Source of the DNA: Paludibacteraceae bacterium
Lineage (GTDB): Bacteria > Bacteroidota > Bacteroidia > Bacteroidales > Paludibacteraceae
Assembly (NCBI GenBank): GCA_024399965.1
Contig: JAKSNJ010000004.1
Location: 1 to 64,000 of the forward strand
Reading direction: 5' to 3'
Length of the DNA: 64,000 bases
The notes under the pieces are model-generated. The model searched no databases. It was given only the letters and a program-made list of their open reading frames with translations, and had not been told where the DNA came from. A program made the position numbers and the translations under genes. The stretch's first letter is position 1; the number at the start of each line of letters is the position of its first letter. Shown here piece after piece: positions 43,482 to 55,204 of this stretch.

Positions 43482-44218
43482 TATTTAGTTGGATAGTGAC
43501 GGAACCATGAGCTGATTTTCAGTTTAATCACGCCCAACAATGCCTCCGAGAATATACCTCCGGACATCTTGCTGGTCCCTTGCTGACGGTTTACAAAGAT
43601 GATAGGTACTTCTTTGATATTGAATCCTATCTTTGCTGCCGTAAACTTCATTTCTATTTGGAACGCATAACCCTTGAAACGAATTTTGTCCAGTTCGATG
43701 GTTTCCAGTACATGCCGTCTGTACCCTACAAATCCGGCAGTAGTGTCATACACCTTGAAGCCCAGTACAAAACGCACATATTTGCTGGCAAAGTAGGACA
43801 TCAACACGCGTCCCATCGGCCAATTCACCACATTGACACCCGTCAAATAGCGACTGCCTATTGCCACATCAGCGTCCGTATTGGCGATGGCGTCATATAG
43901 TTTGAGCAGGTCTTTGGGATTATGGCTAAAGTCTGCGTCCATCTCAAAGATATAGTCATATTCATGCTCGATTGCCCATTTGAAGCCGGCAATATAGGCA
44001 GTGCCTAAACCCTGTTTACCCTGACGTTCCACGATAAAAAGACGCTCCTTACCGGTGCCTTCCATCACACGTTTTACAATGGCAGCCGTGCCATCAGGCG
44101 AACCGTCATCGATGACCAATACATGAAACTCAATCGGCAGATTTAGCACGGCATTGATAATGGCTTCGATGTTTTCCTTCTCGTTATAAGTCGGAATTAT
44201 GACCAGTTTCTTATCCAT
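43481..44218 (-). CDS. Polyprenol-phosphate mannosyltransferase-like GT2 enzyme
   Basis: The start at 44218 (MDKKLVIIPTYNEKENIE) is preferred; the longer frame to 44242 overlaps the preceding gene. The 245-residue protein has the DPM1-type GT2 core: VIIPTYNEKENI, VIDDGSPDGT, QGLGTAYIAGFKWA, FEMDADFSHNP and IGSRYLTGVNVVNWP. It moves a sugar, usually mannose or glucose, from a nucleotide donor to polyprenyl phosphate at the inner membrane. No membrane helices, as in short dolichol-phosphate mannose synthases. It lies 10 bp after the MBL gene and is followed directly by the M23 peptidase. Confidence 0.9.
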   Translation of the reverse strand: MDKKLVIIPTYNEKENIEAIINAVLNLPIEFHVLVIDDGSPDGTAAIVKRVMEGTGKERLFIVERQGKQGLGTAYIAGFKWAIEHEYDYIFEMDADFSHNPKDLLKLYDAIANTDADVAIGSRYLTGVNVVNWPMGRVLMSYFASKYVRFVLGFKVYDTTAGFVGYRRHVLETIELDKIRFKGYAFQIEMKFTAAKIGFNIKEVPIIFVNRQQGTSKMSGGIFSEALLGVIKLKISSWFRHYPTK

Positions 44219-44228
44219 AGTGGTAAAA

Positions 44229-45062
44229 TTAGTTTTCTGCAATTAGGTTGTCGTCCAGCACATATACCGGACTGGGGGTGAGGCGGTCAAGCGTACGAAT
44301 AAACACATCTTCACCCTGCATAATGCCTGCATTTTCCAAATACTCCGAAACAACTTGCAATGCTACATCAGGGTCGTTGTTTTCCTTGCTCAAGTGGCAT
44401 AGGAAGATGTTTCGCATTCCCTCGTGGTAGTTGCGCACCAATAATTGTCCGCAGGTATCATTGCTTTGGTGCCCGCGAGGCGACAAAATACGTTCCTTCA
44501 AATAGGTCGGATAAGGGCCATTGAGTAGCATCTGCTCATCATGATTGGCCTCTATCACAATATGGTTGGCTGTCTGCAGGAAGGCCTCCAAATTATGGTT
44601 GGGCTCGCCACAGTCGGTAGCAATCATAAACCGTTGGTCCTGACAATCAATCACATAACCCAAGCAATCGGTTGAGTCGTGGCTAATACCAAAGGTCGTT
44701 ATTTGCATATCAAACAACTCAAACGGCACACCTTTTTCGAAATACCGCCGCGAACCGCCTAATTTCTCCCGAACACCGTAGTTACGGTCGATACCCTCAT
44801 GAATCTGGCGCGTACTATAAATAGGTATATGCACGCGCTCGCCCAATGTACCGACGGCACGAATATGGTCAGCGTGGTCATGCGTCACCAGCACACCCAT
44901 GATGTTTTGGTAATCCAGTCCCATCTCGCGCAGGTATTTCTGAATGGTACGGGCACTTATGCCGGCATCTATGAGAATACCGCGACTACGCGTGCCCAAA
45001 TAGTAGCAGTTGCCACTGCTGCCACTTGCCAAACATCTAAATATGACCTGCTCGTTTGCCAC
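44229..45062 (-). CDS. MBL-fold metallo-hydrolase (YycJ/WalJ-like)
   Basis: This 277-residue protein has the metallo-beta-lactamase motif HDHADH (residues 61-66) plus the downstream ligands in GISHDSTDCLGY, ATDCGE and EANHDE, and the RGHQSNDTC segment characteristic of the YycJ branch. YycJ/WalJ is a predicted nuclease-like hydrolase linked to replication and cell-wall signalling. First gene of a three-gene operon with its own promoter (45091-45122). Confidence 0.9.
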   Translation of the reverse strand: MANEQVIFRCLASGSSGNCYYLGTRSRGILIDAGISARTIQKYLREMGLDYQNIMGVLVTHDHADHIRAVGTLGERVHIPIYSTRQIHEGIDRNYGVREKLGGSRRYFEKGVPFELFDMQITTFGISHDSTDCLGYVIDCQDQRFMIATDCGEPNHNLEAFLQTANHIVIEANHDEQMLLNGPYPTYLKERILSPRGHQSNDTCGQLLVRNYHEGMRNIFLCHLSKENNDPDVALQVVSEYLENAGIMQGEDVFIRTLDRLTPSPVYVLDDNLIAEN

Positions 45063-45090
45063 TTATTAACCTATTTTACATATTCGACTG

Positions 45091-45122
45091 CAAAGATACA
45101 AAAAAAAAATGACTTAAGCAAA
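45091..45122 (-). promoter_or_regulatory. Promoter of the MBL hydrolase operon
   Basis: Minus-strand TATCTTTG (45098-45091) and TTTG (45122-45119), 20 bp apart. Confidence 0.8.
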
Positions 45123-45148
45123 TTTAACGGGCATTTTATCGACAAAAA

Positions 45149-45177
45149 AGACGACTTCCCAAATTAGGAAGTCGTCT
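45149..45177 (-). terminator. rpsA terminator
   Basis: Perfect 11-bp stem AGACGACTTCC / GGAAGTCGTCT with a seven-base loop, followed on the minus strand by a run of T. Confidence 0.88.
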
Positions 45178-45198
45178 CATTGCTATATGGCAGAACGA

Positions 45199-47022
45199 TT
45201 ATTCTGCTTTTTCTTCTGCTTTAGCTGCCTTTTTGGTTGTTTTCTTGGCAGGTTTTTCAGCAGGAGCTTCTTCGGTCATGGCTGCTTTGAGGTTAGCCAA
45301 TACGTCGAGGTCGCCCAGAGTGGTTTTTTCCATCTTAGGCATCTCGGGAGCGGCTTCTTTCTTAGCTGCGGGTTTGCCTTCTTTGGCAGGGGTCTCAGGA
45401 CGTGCCTCCCATGTGCGCAAGTGGCTCAGCAAGATACGTTTAGCGTCTTTATTGAACTCGATTACGCGGAAGTCCATCGTGTCACCCATCTTAGCAGGAG
45501 CGGCCTCTTTGTCCTCTTTCTGCAGGTGACGTGTTGTGCAGAAGCCCTCTACGCCATCTTCCAGAGTGATAACGGCACCCTTGTCGCTCAATTCAACGAT
45601 TTTACCGCTTATGATGGTATCAACGCCGTACTTAACTGCCAACTCTTCCCAAGGATTGTCTTCGAGTTGCTTGTGACCCAAGCTCAAACGACGATTTTCC
45701 TTGTCGATTTCCAACACAACAACCTCGATTTCGGCTCCGATGGAAGTGAACTCGTTGGGGTGTTTGATTTTCTTGGTCCAGCTCAGGTCGCTGATGTGAA
45801 TCAAGCCATCTACGCCCTCTTCGATTTCAACAAACACACCGAAGTTGGTGAAGTTGCGAATCTTGGCGAAGTGACGAGTACCAACGGCATATTTGTCCAT
45901 CACGTTCTCCCAAGGATCGGCTTTGAGCTGCTTGATACCCAAACTCATCTTGCGCTCTTCGCGGTCCAGAGTCAGGATAACGGCCTCTACTTCATCGCCC
46001 ACTTTGAGGAAGTCGTTGGCGCTGCGCAGGTGCTGGCTCCAACTCATCTCGCTCACGTGAATCAGACCTTCTACGCCGGGAGCTACTTCTACGAATGCTC
46101 CGTAGTCAGCCATCACAACGACTTTACCGGTAACTTTGTCGCCCACTTTGAGGTTAGCGTCCAAAGCGTCCCATGGATGAGGAGTAAGTTGTTTCAAGCC
46201 GAGAGCGATACGTTTCTTATCGTCGTCGAAGTCCAAAATAACGACATTGATTTTTTGGTCAAGTTCAACGATTTCTTTCGGATCGTTCACGCGACCCCAA
46301 CTCAAGTCAGTGATATGAATCAGACCATCTACGCCGCCCAAGTCGATGAATACGCCGTAGTTAGTGATGTTCTTAACGACACCTTCCAGAACCTGACCCT
46401 TCTCAAGACGGCTGACAATTTCAGCCTTTTGAGCTTCCAACTCGGCCTCAATGAGGGCTTTGTGAGAAACGACAACATTACGGAACTCGTCATTAACCTT
46501 GACGATTTTGAATTCCATTGTTTTGCCGACGAATTGGTCATAGTCGCGAATGGGCTTAACGTCGATTTGGCTACCGGGCAGGAAGGCTTCCATACCGAGT
46601 ACATCCACAATCATACCGCCTTTCGTACGGCATTTGATAAAGCCGTTAACGATTTCGCCGCTGTTGCAAGCCTCGTTAACGCGGTCCCAACTGCGGGAAG
46701 CGCGAGCCTCCTTGTGAGAGAGAACGAGTTGACCTTTTTTGTCCTCTTGGCTTTGGATATAAACCTCAACCTTGTCACCTACTTTGAGATCCGGATTGTA
46801 ACGGAACTCGGTAGCAGGAACGATACCATCGGATTTGTAGCCGACATTAACCACTACCTCGCGTTTGTTAATCGAGATAACGGTACCTTCAACCACTTCG
46901 TTGTCCTTGATGGCATTCAGGGTTTGTTCATACTTGTTAAGTGTTTCTTCGTTTAATGTGCCTTTTTTCTCGTTTTCATAGGCATCCCAGTCGAAGTTCT
47001 GGAGAGAAAGATTTTCTGCCAT
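45199..47022 (-). CDS. rpsA: 30S ribosomal protein S1
   Basis: The start at 47022 (MAENLSLQNFDWDAYENEKK) is chosen over the upstream ATG at 47064, which lies 14 codons before it. The 607-residue protein has six S1 RNA-binding domains (for example GMIVDVLGMEAFLPGSQIDV, NITNYGVFIDLGGVDGLIHI, VMADYGAFVEVAPGVEGLIH, NFTNFGVFVEIEEGVDGLIH) and an Ala/Lys/Glu-rich tail. S1 recruits mRNA to the ribosome, which matters in Bacteroidetes where SD pairing is rarely used. Promoter at 47152-47183. Confidence 0.97.
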   Translation of the reverse strand: MAENLSLQNFDWDAYENEKKGTLNEETLNKYEQTLNAIKDNEVVEGTVISINKREVVVNVGYKSDGIVPATEFRYNPDLKVGDKVEVYIQSQEDKKGQLVLSHKEARASRSWDRVNEACNSGEIVNGFIKCRTKGGMIVDVLGMEAFLPGSQIDVKPIRDYDQFVGKTMEFKIVKVNDEFRNVVVSHKALIEAELEAQKAEIVSRLEKGQVLEGVVKNITNYGVFIDLGGVDGLIHITDLSWGRVNDPKEIVELDQKINVVILDFDDDKKRIALGLKQLTPHPWDALDANLKVGDKVTGKVVVMADYGAFVEVAPGVEGLIHVSEMSWSQHLRSANDFLKVGDEVEAVILTLDREERKMSLGIKQLKADPWENVMDKYAVGTRHFAKIRNFTNFGVFVEIEEGVDGLIHISDLSWTKKIKHPNEFTSIGAEIEVVVLEIDKENRRLSLGHKQLEDNPWEELAVKYGVDTIISGKIVELSDKGAVITLEDGVEGFCTTRHLQKEDKEAAPAKMGDTMDFRVIEFNKDAKRILLSHLRTWEARPETPAKEGKPAAKKEAAPEMPKMEKTTLGDLDVLANLKAAMTEEAPAEKPAKKTTKKAAKAEEKAE

Positions 47023-47151
47023 AACAGATTTGTGTTTGGTCCATGTTGTTGCTTTATTTAGCATCTACACTACCCAAACGTTAAAGGGTTAAACAATATA
47101 TTTTTTCACACAAACACACGAGCGCTATGCCCGTGTGCTTGTAAAAGCGTG

Positions 47152-47183
47152 CAAAGGTACACAAATTATTTGAATTATGCAAA
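47152..47183 (-). promoter_or_regulatory. rpsA promoter
   Basis: Minus-strand TACCTTTG (47159-47152) and TTTGC (47183-47179), with 20 bp between the TTTG and TACCTTTG boxes. The leader to the rpsA ATG is over 110 nt, long enough for regulation. Confidence 0.82.
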
Positions 47184-47211
47184 TAAATTTGTATTTTTTT
47201 GCTTTATTGGT

Positions 47212-49134
47212 TTATTTTACCAACATACCGTGCAGGTTGAACATCTTGTCACCCTTCAAAATCATGATGTGACCGTTGTGCATTGCCTTGCGGATATTGC
47301 CGTTCATCATCACTTGTTGCAAAGCAGTGGGATCAGACGGTTTGGTGTAGGTAAAGGCATCCCAGCCACCTTCCCATTTTTGCAATTCAGGAGTTCCTTT
47401 ATAGAGGAGCCACTCTGCTTTAATGGTACCGGAAACCTTGCCACCTGCTTCCCATGTAGCAGGAACGTCATTGGTATAGAGTTCAATAGCTGTGTTCTTA
47501 ACAGTAATAAAAACACCATTGGTGTAACCCTTAGAAGATACATAGAACGAGTCAATCTCGGCATTCGTGATAGTAACTTGTACATACGCAACATCGTCTT
47601 TAGCCGGTTGTTTCTCAACCAATTCCTCTAAGGAAGCAAAGACAGTTCCAAAGGTAAAGGTCTTGCTAACCACCTCGCTATTATCCAAACCTTGTTTCAT
47701 AGCAATTGCCTTCACGGTTGTGGTAGCAGAAACAGAGAAAGGAGCGTCATACTTCGTAGCAGAAGCGGTCGGTTCAGAACCATCGATGGTATAATAAATA
47801 TCAGCACCTTCGGTTGCACAAGCCAATGTCACTGTGATGGGTTCCCAGTAAACATTAGCCATTGTAGAGGGCGTGGCTGTCGGATTAGCAACAGCAGGAG
47901 CAGCGGCTATATAAGTAACCTTGATGCTATTAATTTTCGTGGTAGCAGTAGCTTTAAATGTAATCGATTTAGCTGCATCACCTTCCCAAACTTTTTCAGA
48001 AACAGTCACATTATTACCTGTCAAGGCAACATCAGTACCGGTAAATTCAACTTTGATAATCTTATAATCACCAGCAATAGAGAGAACAAATGTCGCACCG
48101 TTATACATACGCAATTCATGTTTTTTGCTTGCATCCCAGAAACGGGTTTGAGTGCCACCATTTACCGTAAATTCTATTTGGGTAGGATTCTCATTGAATT
48201 TTTCGCCGACAGCAATGTCACCATCACTAATATAACTCTCTCCAGAACCGGAACTTACACCTTTATGACCATACAAATTCGTAGTAAAATCAAAAGCCAC
48301 ATCCATTTTTACAACAGCTGCCTTTACATTGATACCTGTGATGGTAGTATCGGCAGTGGTCAACTCTTTATAAGAAGCAACTAGGGTAACAGATTCGTTA
48401 TCAGAAGCTTCTTCAAAAGTTTCGGGATCCAGCGTCCAAGTAATACCACTCTTGATTTGAGAGGTAGAGTCGTGTTTCATAACCTTGGTGTAGTAACCCC
48501 AAACTTCCAAACCGGCAGGGTCAAATGCTTCACCTACTTCATACTCCATCTTCTCTGCCTTACCTTTGATATACAAACTATCCAAGGTAACGGTAGATTG
48601 GCTTGTCTCGTATGTCACTACTATTTTGAAGAAATAATTGGCTTTCGTGTCATTCTTAATGGTAAATATTGCAGCTTCACTTTCGGGCTCAAAAGTATAA
48701 ATATTCGCAGTAGCAGAACCTTCTTTACTATCAGCCGTAGTATATTTAACACTCTCCGTTTTGGGAGTCAATGTAGAACTTGCCACACTATCTGCATCAT
48801 CGAATGCCAAGGAAAAAACATTTGTACCTTGCACATAAACTGCCACAGAAGCGATATTATACCCATCAACTGCTGAACTTGTAATCGTACCTGCACCACT
48901 GCCGGATTTGCGAAGTTGCATCACCTGCTTAGCAGCATAACCTGATGGAGTACCCTTGGCATTATACATCACACCGGAAGAGGCAAATTCCACTTCGTCC
49001 ACAGTAAATGTTTTGTCTTCATACTTAGAAGAAAATCCACTTTCAGCAGTAAGAGTAACGACTTTGTTCGCTGCCATCACATTTCCGATGCCGCACATCA
49101 GCAGCGCAGTAAGAAAAAGAAAAGTTTTTTTCAT
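47212..49134 (-). CDS. Secreted Ig-like/CHB_HEX-type multidomain protein with short C-terminal motif
   Basis: The 640-residue protein has a signal peptide (MKKTFLFLTALLMCGIGNVMA). Residues ~22-165 form a beta-sandwich; ~185-270 look like an Ig-like domain (YIKGKAEKMEYEVGEAFDPA); ~275-405 are a second beta region. ADIYYTIDGSEPTASATKYD is a chitobiase/hexosaminidase C-terminal-type domain (~440-490). A small OB-fold-like region follows. It ends GHIMILKGDKMFNLHGMLVK, the short tail motif also found in the secreted proteins at 17151, 20726, 27514 and 30194. No enzymatic domain recognised; a surface binding role is inferred. Confidence 0.75.
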   Translation of the reverse strand: MKKTFLFLTALLMCGIGNVMAANKVVTLTAESGFSSKYEDKTFTVDEVEFASSGVMYNAKGTPSGYAAKQVMQLRKSGSGAGTITSSAVDGYNIASVAVYVQGTNVFSLAFDDADSVASSTLTPKTESVKYTTADSKEGSATANIYTFEPESEAAIFTIKNDTKANYFFKIVVTYETSQSTVTLDSLYIKGKAEKMEYEVGEAFDPAGLEVWGYYTKVMKHDSTSQIKSGITWTLDPETFEEASDNESVTLVASYKELTTADTTITGINVKAAVVKMDVAFDFTTNLYGHKGVSSGSGESYISDGDIAVGEKFNENPTQIEFTVNGGTQTRFWDASKKHELRMYNGATFVLSIAGDYKIIKVEFTGTDVALTGNNVTVSEKVWEGDAAKSITFKATATTKINSIKVTYIAAAPAVANPTATPSTMANVYWEPITVTLACATEGADIYYTIDGSEPTASATKYDAPFSVSATTTVKAIAMKQGLDNSEVVSKTFTFGTVFASLEELVEKQPAKDDVAYVQVTITNAEIDSFYVSSKGYTNGVFITVKNTAIELYTNDVPATWEAGGKVSGTIKAEWLLYKGTPELQKWEGGWDAFTYTKPSDPTALQQVMMNGNIRKAMHNGHIMILKGDKMFNLHGMLVK

Positions 49135-49206
49135 TTGTTAGTAAATTTAATTAGTTAATAAATATCTTACCCGAAGGTAATTGAAGTCAATATTTGTTTC
49201 TAAACA

Positions 49207-49238
49207 ATAAGTGACAGTCCACGTGGGCTGTCACTTAT
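49207..49238 (-). terminator. rpsU terminator
   Basis: Long stem ATAAGTGACAGTCC / GGGCTGTCACTTAT (14 bp with one G-T pair) and loop ACGT, eight bases after the rpsU stop codon. Confidence 0.8.
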
Positions 49239-49246
49239 AAGCACGA

Positions 49247-49441
49247 TTACATATCGTCGTGAGCATGCATTTGTTGAACGTAAATGGCATGTTGCATCTT
49301 AATTCGCTTCAACTCACTCGGCTTATCGAATTGTTGACGACGGCGTAACTCTTTGATGACACCTGTCTTGTCGAATTTGCGTTTGAACTTCTTAATCGCA
49401 CGCTCGATGTTCTCACCTTCCTTTACCGGTACTACGATCAT
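49247..49441 (-). CDS. rpsU: 30S ribosomal protein S21
   Basis: The start at 49441 (MIVVPVKEGENIERAIKKFK) fixes a 64-residue bS21. The upstream in-frame ATG at 49468 is rejected because a perfect SD lies between. In Bacteroidetes ribosomes bS21 helps hide the anti-SD tail of 16S rRNA. rpsU in this phylum is known to keep a strong SD, consistent with self-regulation. Here the SD is AAAGGAGGTG at 49457-49448, six bases before the ATG. It lies downstream of tRNA-Leu and probably shares its promoter. Confidence 0.96.
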   Translation of the reverse strand: MIVVPVKEGENIERAIKKFKRKFDKTGVIKELRRRQQFDKPSELKRIKMQHAIYVQQMHAHDDM

Positions 49442-49447
49442 AATATG

Positions 49448-49457
49448 CACCTCCTTT
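49448..49457 (-). promoter_or_regulatory. Extended Shine-Dalgarno of rpsU
   Basis: AAAGGAGGTG is fully complementary to the CACCTCCTTT tail expected for Bacteroidetes 16S rRNA. Spacing to ATG is six bases. Confidence 0.85.
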
Positions 49458-49474
49458 CGTCGTCGCAAACAAAG

Positions 49475-49507
49475 CTAAAAGAACTTCCCTTGGAAGTTGG
49501 AGCGCAT
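49475..49507 (-). CDS. Possible 10-residue leader peptide before rpsU
   Basis: ATG at 49507 opens MRSNFQGKFF and a TAG at 49477-49475. It is preceded, seven bases away, by GGAGG (49519-49515) inside GAGGAGGAG. The end of the ORF coincides with the hairpin AACTTCC/GGAAGTT, so its translation could change folding of the rpsU leader. Too short to support by coding statistics; the strong SD is the only evidence. Confidence 0.3.
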   Translation of the reverse strand: MRSNFQGKFF

Positions 49508-49611
49508 TGTTGCTCCTCCTCTCCCCATCACAGCAAAGCTGCGTCGGGGGCCCCATTTGAAACAGATAGCGGATGTTTAAGTCTTCCGCTTGACCTTTTA
49601 AGTTAATACTG

Positions 49612-49693
49612 TACCCAGGGCCGGGGTCGAACCGGCACGGATTGCTCCACTGGTGTTTGAGACCAGCGCGTCTACCGATTCCGCCACCTGGGC
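49612..49693 (-). tRNA. tRNA-Leu (anticodon CAA)
   Basis: Class II tRNA on the minus strand: acceptor GCCCAGG/CCTGGGT (G-T closing pair), anticodon stem CTGGT/ACCAG with loop CTCAAAC giving CAA, long variable arm, T arm GCCGG-TTCGACC-CCGGC, discriminator A. CCA is not encoded. rpsU follows about 170 bases downstream without an obvious terminator, so the two may be on one transcript. Confidence 0.93.
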
Positions 49694-49729
49694 GCGGCGC
49701 ACCGCGACGCTCTTCTTTCAAAAAGCATG

Positions 49730-49761
49730 CAAAGGTACAACTTTTTTTTGACCTGAGCAAA
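49730..49761 (-). promoter_or_regulatory. Promoter of tRNA-Leu (and probably rpsU)
   Basis: Minus-strand TACCTTTG (49737-49730) and TTTG (49761-49758), 20 bp apart. Confidence 0.82.
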
Positions 49762-49779
49762 TATTTTTGCAAAAAAAAG

Positions 49780-49980
49780 TTATTTTTCGCTCTTTTCCTC
49801 TAAATTTTGGTCCTGACGTTCACGCGCACGCACGCTCCCACGTAGTATAATAAGGAGTGCCCCAGCAACCAACACATAGTCGGCCAATGGTTCGACTTTC
49901 AAATACGCCATTACGCACCCTGCCAAGAGGACAACCAAACCACAAATAAGTAAAATCTGAGAAGTTGCAACTTTTTTCAT
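49780..49980 (-). CDS. Small two-helix membrane protein, uncharacterised
   Basis: 66 residues with two hydrophobic segments (ILLICGLVVLLAGCVMAYL and YVLVAGALLIILRG) joined by a short polar turn, and a charged C-terminus. Both ends are probably cytoplasmic. No family recognised. It lies between nifJ and tRNA-Leu on the same strand, after the nifJ terminator. Confidence 0.7.
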   Translation of the reverse strand: MKKVATSQILLICGLVVLLAGCVMAYLKVEPLADYVLVAGALLIILRGSVRARERQDQNLEEKSEK

Positions 49981-50002
49981 TAATGTAAGGGATTTATATA
50001 TA

Positions 50003-50038
50003 CCAAAAACGCGATTCCCGAAGGAACCGCATTTTTGG
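50003..50038 (-). terminator. nifJ terminator
   Basis: Interrupted stem CCAAAAA-GCG-TCC / GGA-CGC-TTTTTGG around a CGAA loop, just after the nifJ stop codon. Confidence 0.7.
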
Positions 50039-50053
50039 AATATAAACTAACGT

Positions 50054-53590
<3,537 letters not shown>

Positions 53591-53625
53591 CTTGTTTTGT
53601 ACTTAAAATGAGTGAATATAATCGG

Positions 53626-54810
53626 TTAATATAAGAATCCAAATAGCCACAACGGGATTTGTTTGCCACGTCCAATTTCCAAGTCCCCAATTGCAGAATA
53701 ACGGAAACCGGGTATCTTGGGCTGATGTGCCAACACATCAAAGCGTGTCTTCTTGTCCACGAGGAACGATGCCGTCTCACAGGCATTCAGTTTATGCACG
53801 CCATGCAGAGCGCTGTAGAAGAATGTCTCTGCCACGGCCTGCTCGTCTGGCTGGCGCGTTGGTAACATATAACACAGGTTCGGGTTCTGCATATAAATGC
53901 GCGAGGGCTTCATCGGGAATTGCTTGCTCTCCACATACAGCAGGTTCAGCAAACGGGCATCTTTGAGGTACTTGATGTAGTTGATAATCGTAGAACGGGA
54001 CGTATCTGTAGCTTCTGCCAATTTACTGATGTTCAGTCCGCAAGGCACGTCCAACATCAGGCGATATAGCAAGTTCTTGATGCGATTGAGATACGCCACC
54101 TCTATCTTGTTCACCAGTAGCACATCAACCTCAATCATCATATTCATCAACTTGAGTACCTTATCCGAGTAGTTCCACTCGGCAGGGTCGTGCGGATAGT
54201 AGCCCTGCTCCAAATACTCCTTGAAATACCACAAGGGTTTTACCTTCGCACATATCTGAGCGGCGATAGCTTCGTGGTCACGCAAAATCTCGTCCAAGGT
54301 ATAAGAGCGCAGATGGCTGCCTGTCTTCAAATTCAGGTATTCACGGAAGCTGTAGCCACGCAGGTTGTACATCTTCACAATGTGTCCAATATCCGAATTA
54401 CCCTCAATCAGACGCATTACCGGCGAAGCCGAGAAGATAATGCGCAGACCTGTATAGTGGAAGAAGCAATCACGCAACTCTTTCGACCAATTCGGGTACT
54501 TAAACACTTGGTCAATCAGCAAGGTCTTGCCACCTTCCTTGACAAACTCACCTGCAAATTCATAGAGCGAGTGCTCCGTAAAATAGAAATTGTTGAAATT
54601 AACATACAGCGTTTCACGCTTTTTTTCGGGTGCTAATACCAACAGTTCTTTGGCGTATCCTAACAGAAAATCTGTTTTTCCTACGCCACGTCCACCTTTA
54701 ATAGCGATTAGGCGATCTTTCCAATTAATCTCATCCATCAGCTGGCGACGAATAGGCACATTTACGTGCTCCACCAGATAATCATGGGTTTTGTAAAAAC
54801 TGTCTAACAT
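53626..54810 (-). CDS. AAA-family ATPase with DUF4143-type C-terminus
   Basis: The 394-residue protein has a Walker A motif in IAIKGGRGVGKTDFLLGYAK, a Walker B-like strand in GKTLLIDQVFKYP, and the later VPCGLNISKLAEATDTSRST winged-helix segment followed by a C-terminal nuclease-like DUF4143 region (KKTRFDVLAHQPKIPGFRYS). Such ATPases are common in Bacteroidales and archaea; function unknown. It ends 35 bp before nifJ on the same strand and has its own promoter at 54844-54875, which could also serve nifJ. Confidence 0.82.
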   Translation of the reverse strand: MLDSFYKTHDYLVEHVNVPIRRQLMDEINWKDRLIAIKGGRGVGKTDFLLGYAKELLVLAPEKKRETLYVNFNNFYFTEHSLYEFAGEFVKEGGKTLLIDQVFKYPNWSKELRDCFFHYTGLRIIFSASPVMRLIEGNSDIGHIVKMYNLRGYSFREYLNLKTGSHLRSYTLDEILRDHEAIAAQICAKVKPLWYFKEYLEQGYYPHDPAEWNYSDKVLKLMNMMIEVDVLLVNKIEVAYLNRIKNLLYRLMLDVPCGLNISKLAEATDTSRSTIINYIKYLKDARLLNLLYVESKQFPMKPSRIYMQNPNLCYMLPTRQPDEQAVAETFFYSALHGVHKLNACETASFLVDKKTRFDVLAHQPKIPGFRYSAIGDLEIGRGKQIPLWLFGFLY

Positions 54811-54843
54811 ACCTCTCTTAACCGTTGTTCTTCAATTTGAGTG

Positions 54844-54875
54844 CAAAGATACAAAAAAAAAATGGAAATTGCAAA
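54844..54875 (-). promoter_or_regulatory. Promoter of the ATPase gene
   Basis: Minus-strand TATCTTTG (54851-54844) and TTTG (54875-54872), 20 bp apart. Confidence 0.8.
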
Positions 54876-54928
54876 CTCGACTTGACATTTTTTTCAAAAA
54901 AATGACATTGGGGTACTTAAACATATCA

Positions 54929-54956
54929 AAAAGCCGGCTCAGATGAGTCGGCTTTT
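54929..54956 (-). terminator. Ferredoxin gene terminator
   Basis: 13-bp stem AAAAGCCGGCTCA / TGAGTCGGCTTTT with one G-T pair, followed on the minus strand by T residues. Confidence 0.85.
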
Positions 54957-54974
54957 ACATACATTGAGCAATTT

Positions 54975-55139
54975 TTATTTAGAAATTGCGCCGCTTGGGC
55001 AGACGTCCGCGCATGTGCCACATTCAACACAAATGTCCGGATCAATGCTGTAATGTTCGCCTTCGGAAATAGCTCCCATCGGGCACTCATCTTTACAGGT
55101 GCCACAGGCGATACAATCTTCAGAAATTTTATAAGCCAT
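54975..55139 (-). CDS. 2[4Fe-4S] ferredoxin
   Basis: The start at 55139 (MAYKISEDCIACGTCKDECP) gives the normal 54-residue clostridial-type ferredoxin; the longer frame to 55196 reads through the promoter. Two C-x2-C-x2-C-x3-C-P motifs are complete (CIACGTCKDECP and CVECGTCADVCP). It is the likely electron acceptor of the NifJ enzyme encoded nearby. Own promoter at 55166-55197 and own terminator at 54929-54956, so monocistronic. Confidence 0.95.
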   Translation of the reverse strand: MAYKISEDCIACGTCKDECPMGAISEGEHYSIDPDICVECGTCADVCPSGAISK

Positions 55140-55165
55140 ACAAAGTAAAATTTTGTTTACGAGTG

Positions 55166-55197
55166 CAAAGATACTGCTTTTTTTTGATATATGCAAA
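55166..55197 (-). promoter_or_regulatory. Ferredoxin promoter
   Basis: Minus-strand TATCTTTG (55173-55166) and TTTGCATATAT (55197-55187), 20 bp between the core boxes. It lies in the eight-base gap to, and partly before, the ruvC end. Confidence 0.82.
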
Positions 55198-55204
55198 TAT
55201 TTTG

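Noticed and set aside
45187..46956. 589-codon open frame on the plus strand opposite rpsA
   Set aside because: It is the complement of a real, fully conserved rpsA gene; its product has no recognisable domain and its codon pattern is explained by the opposite strand.
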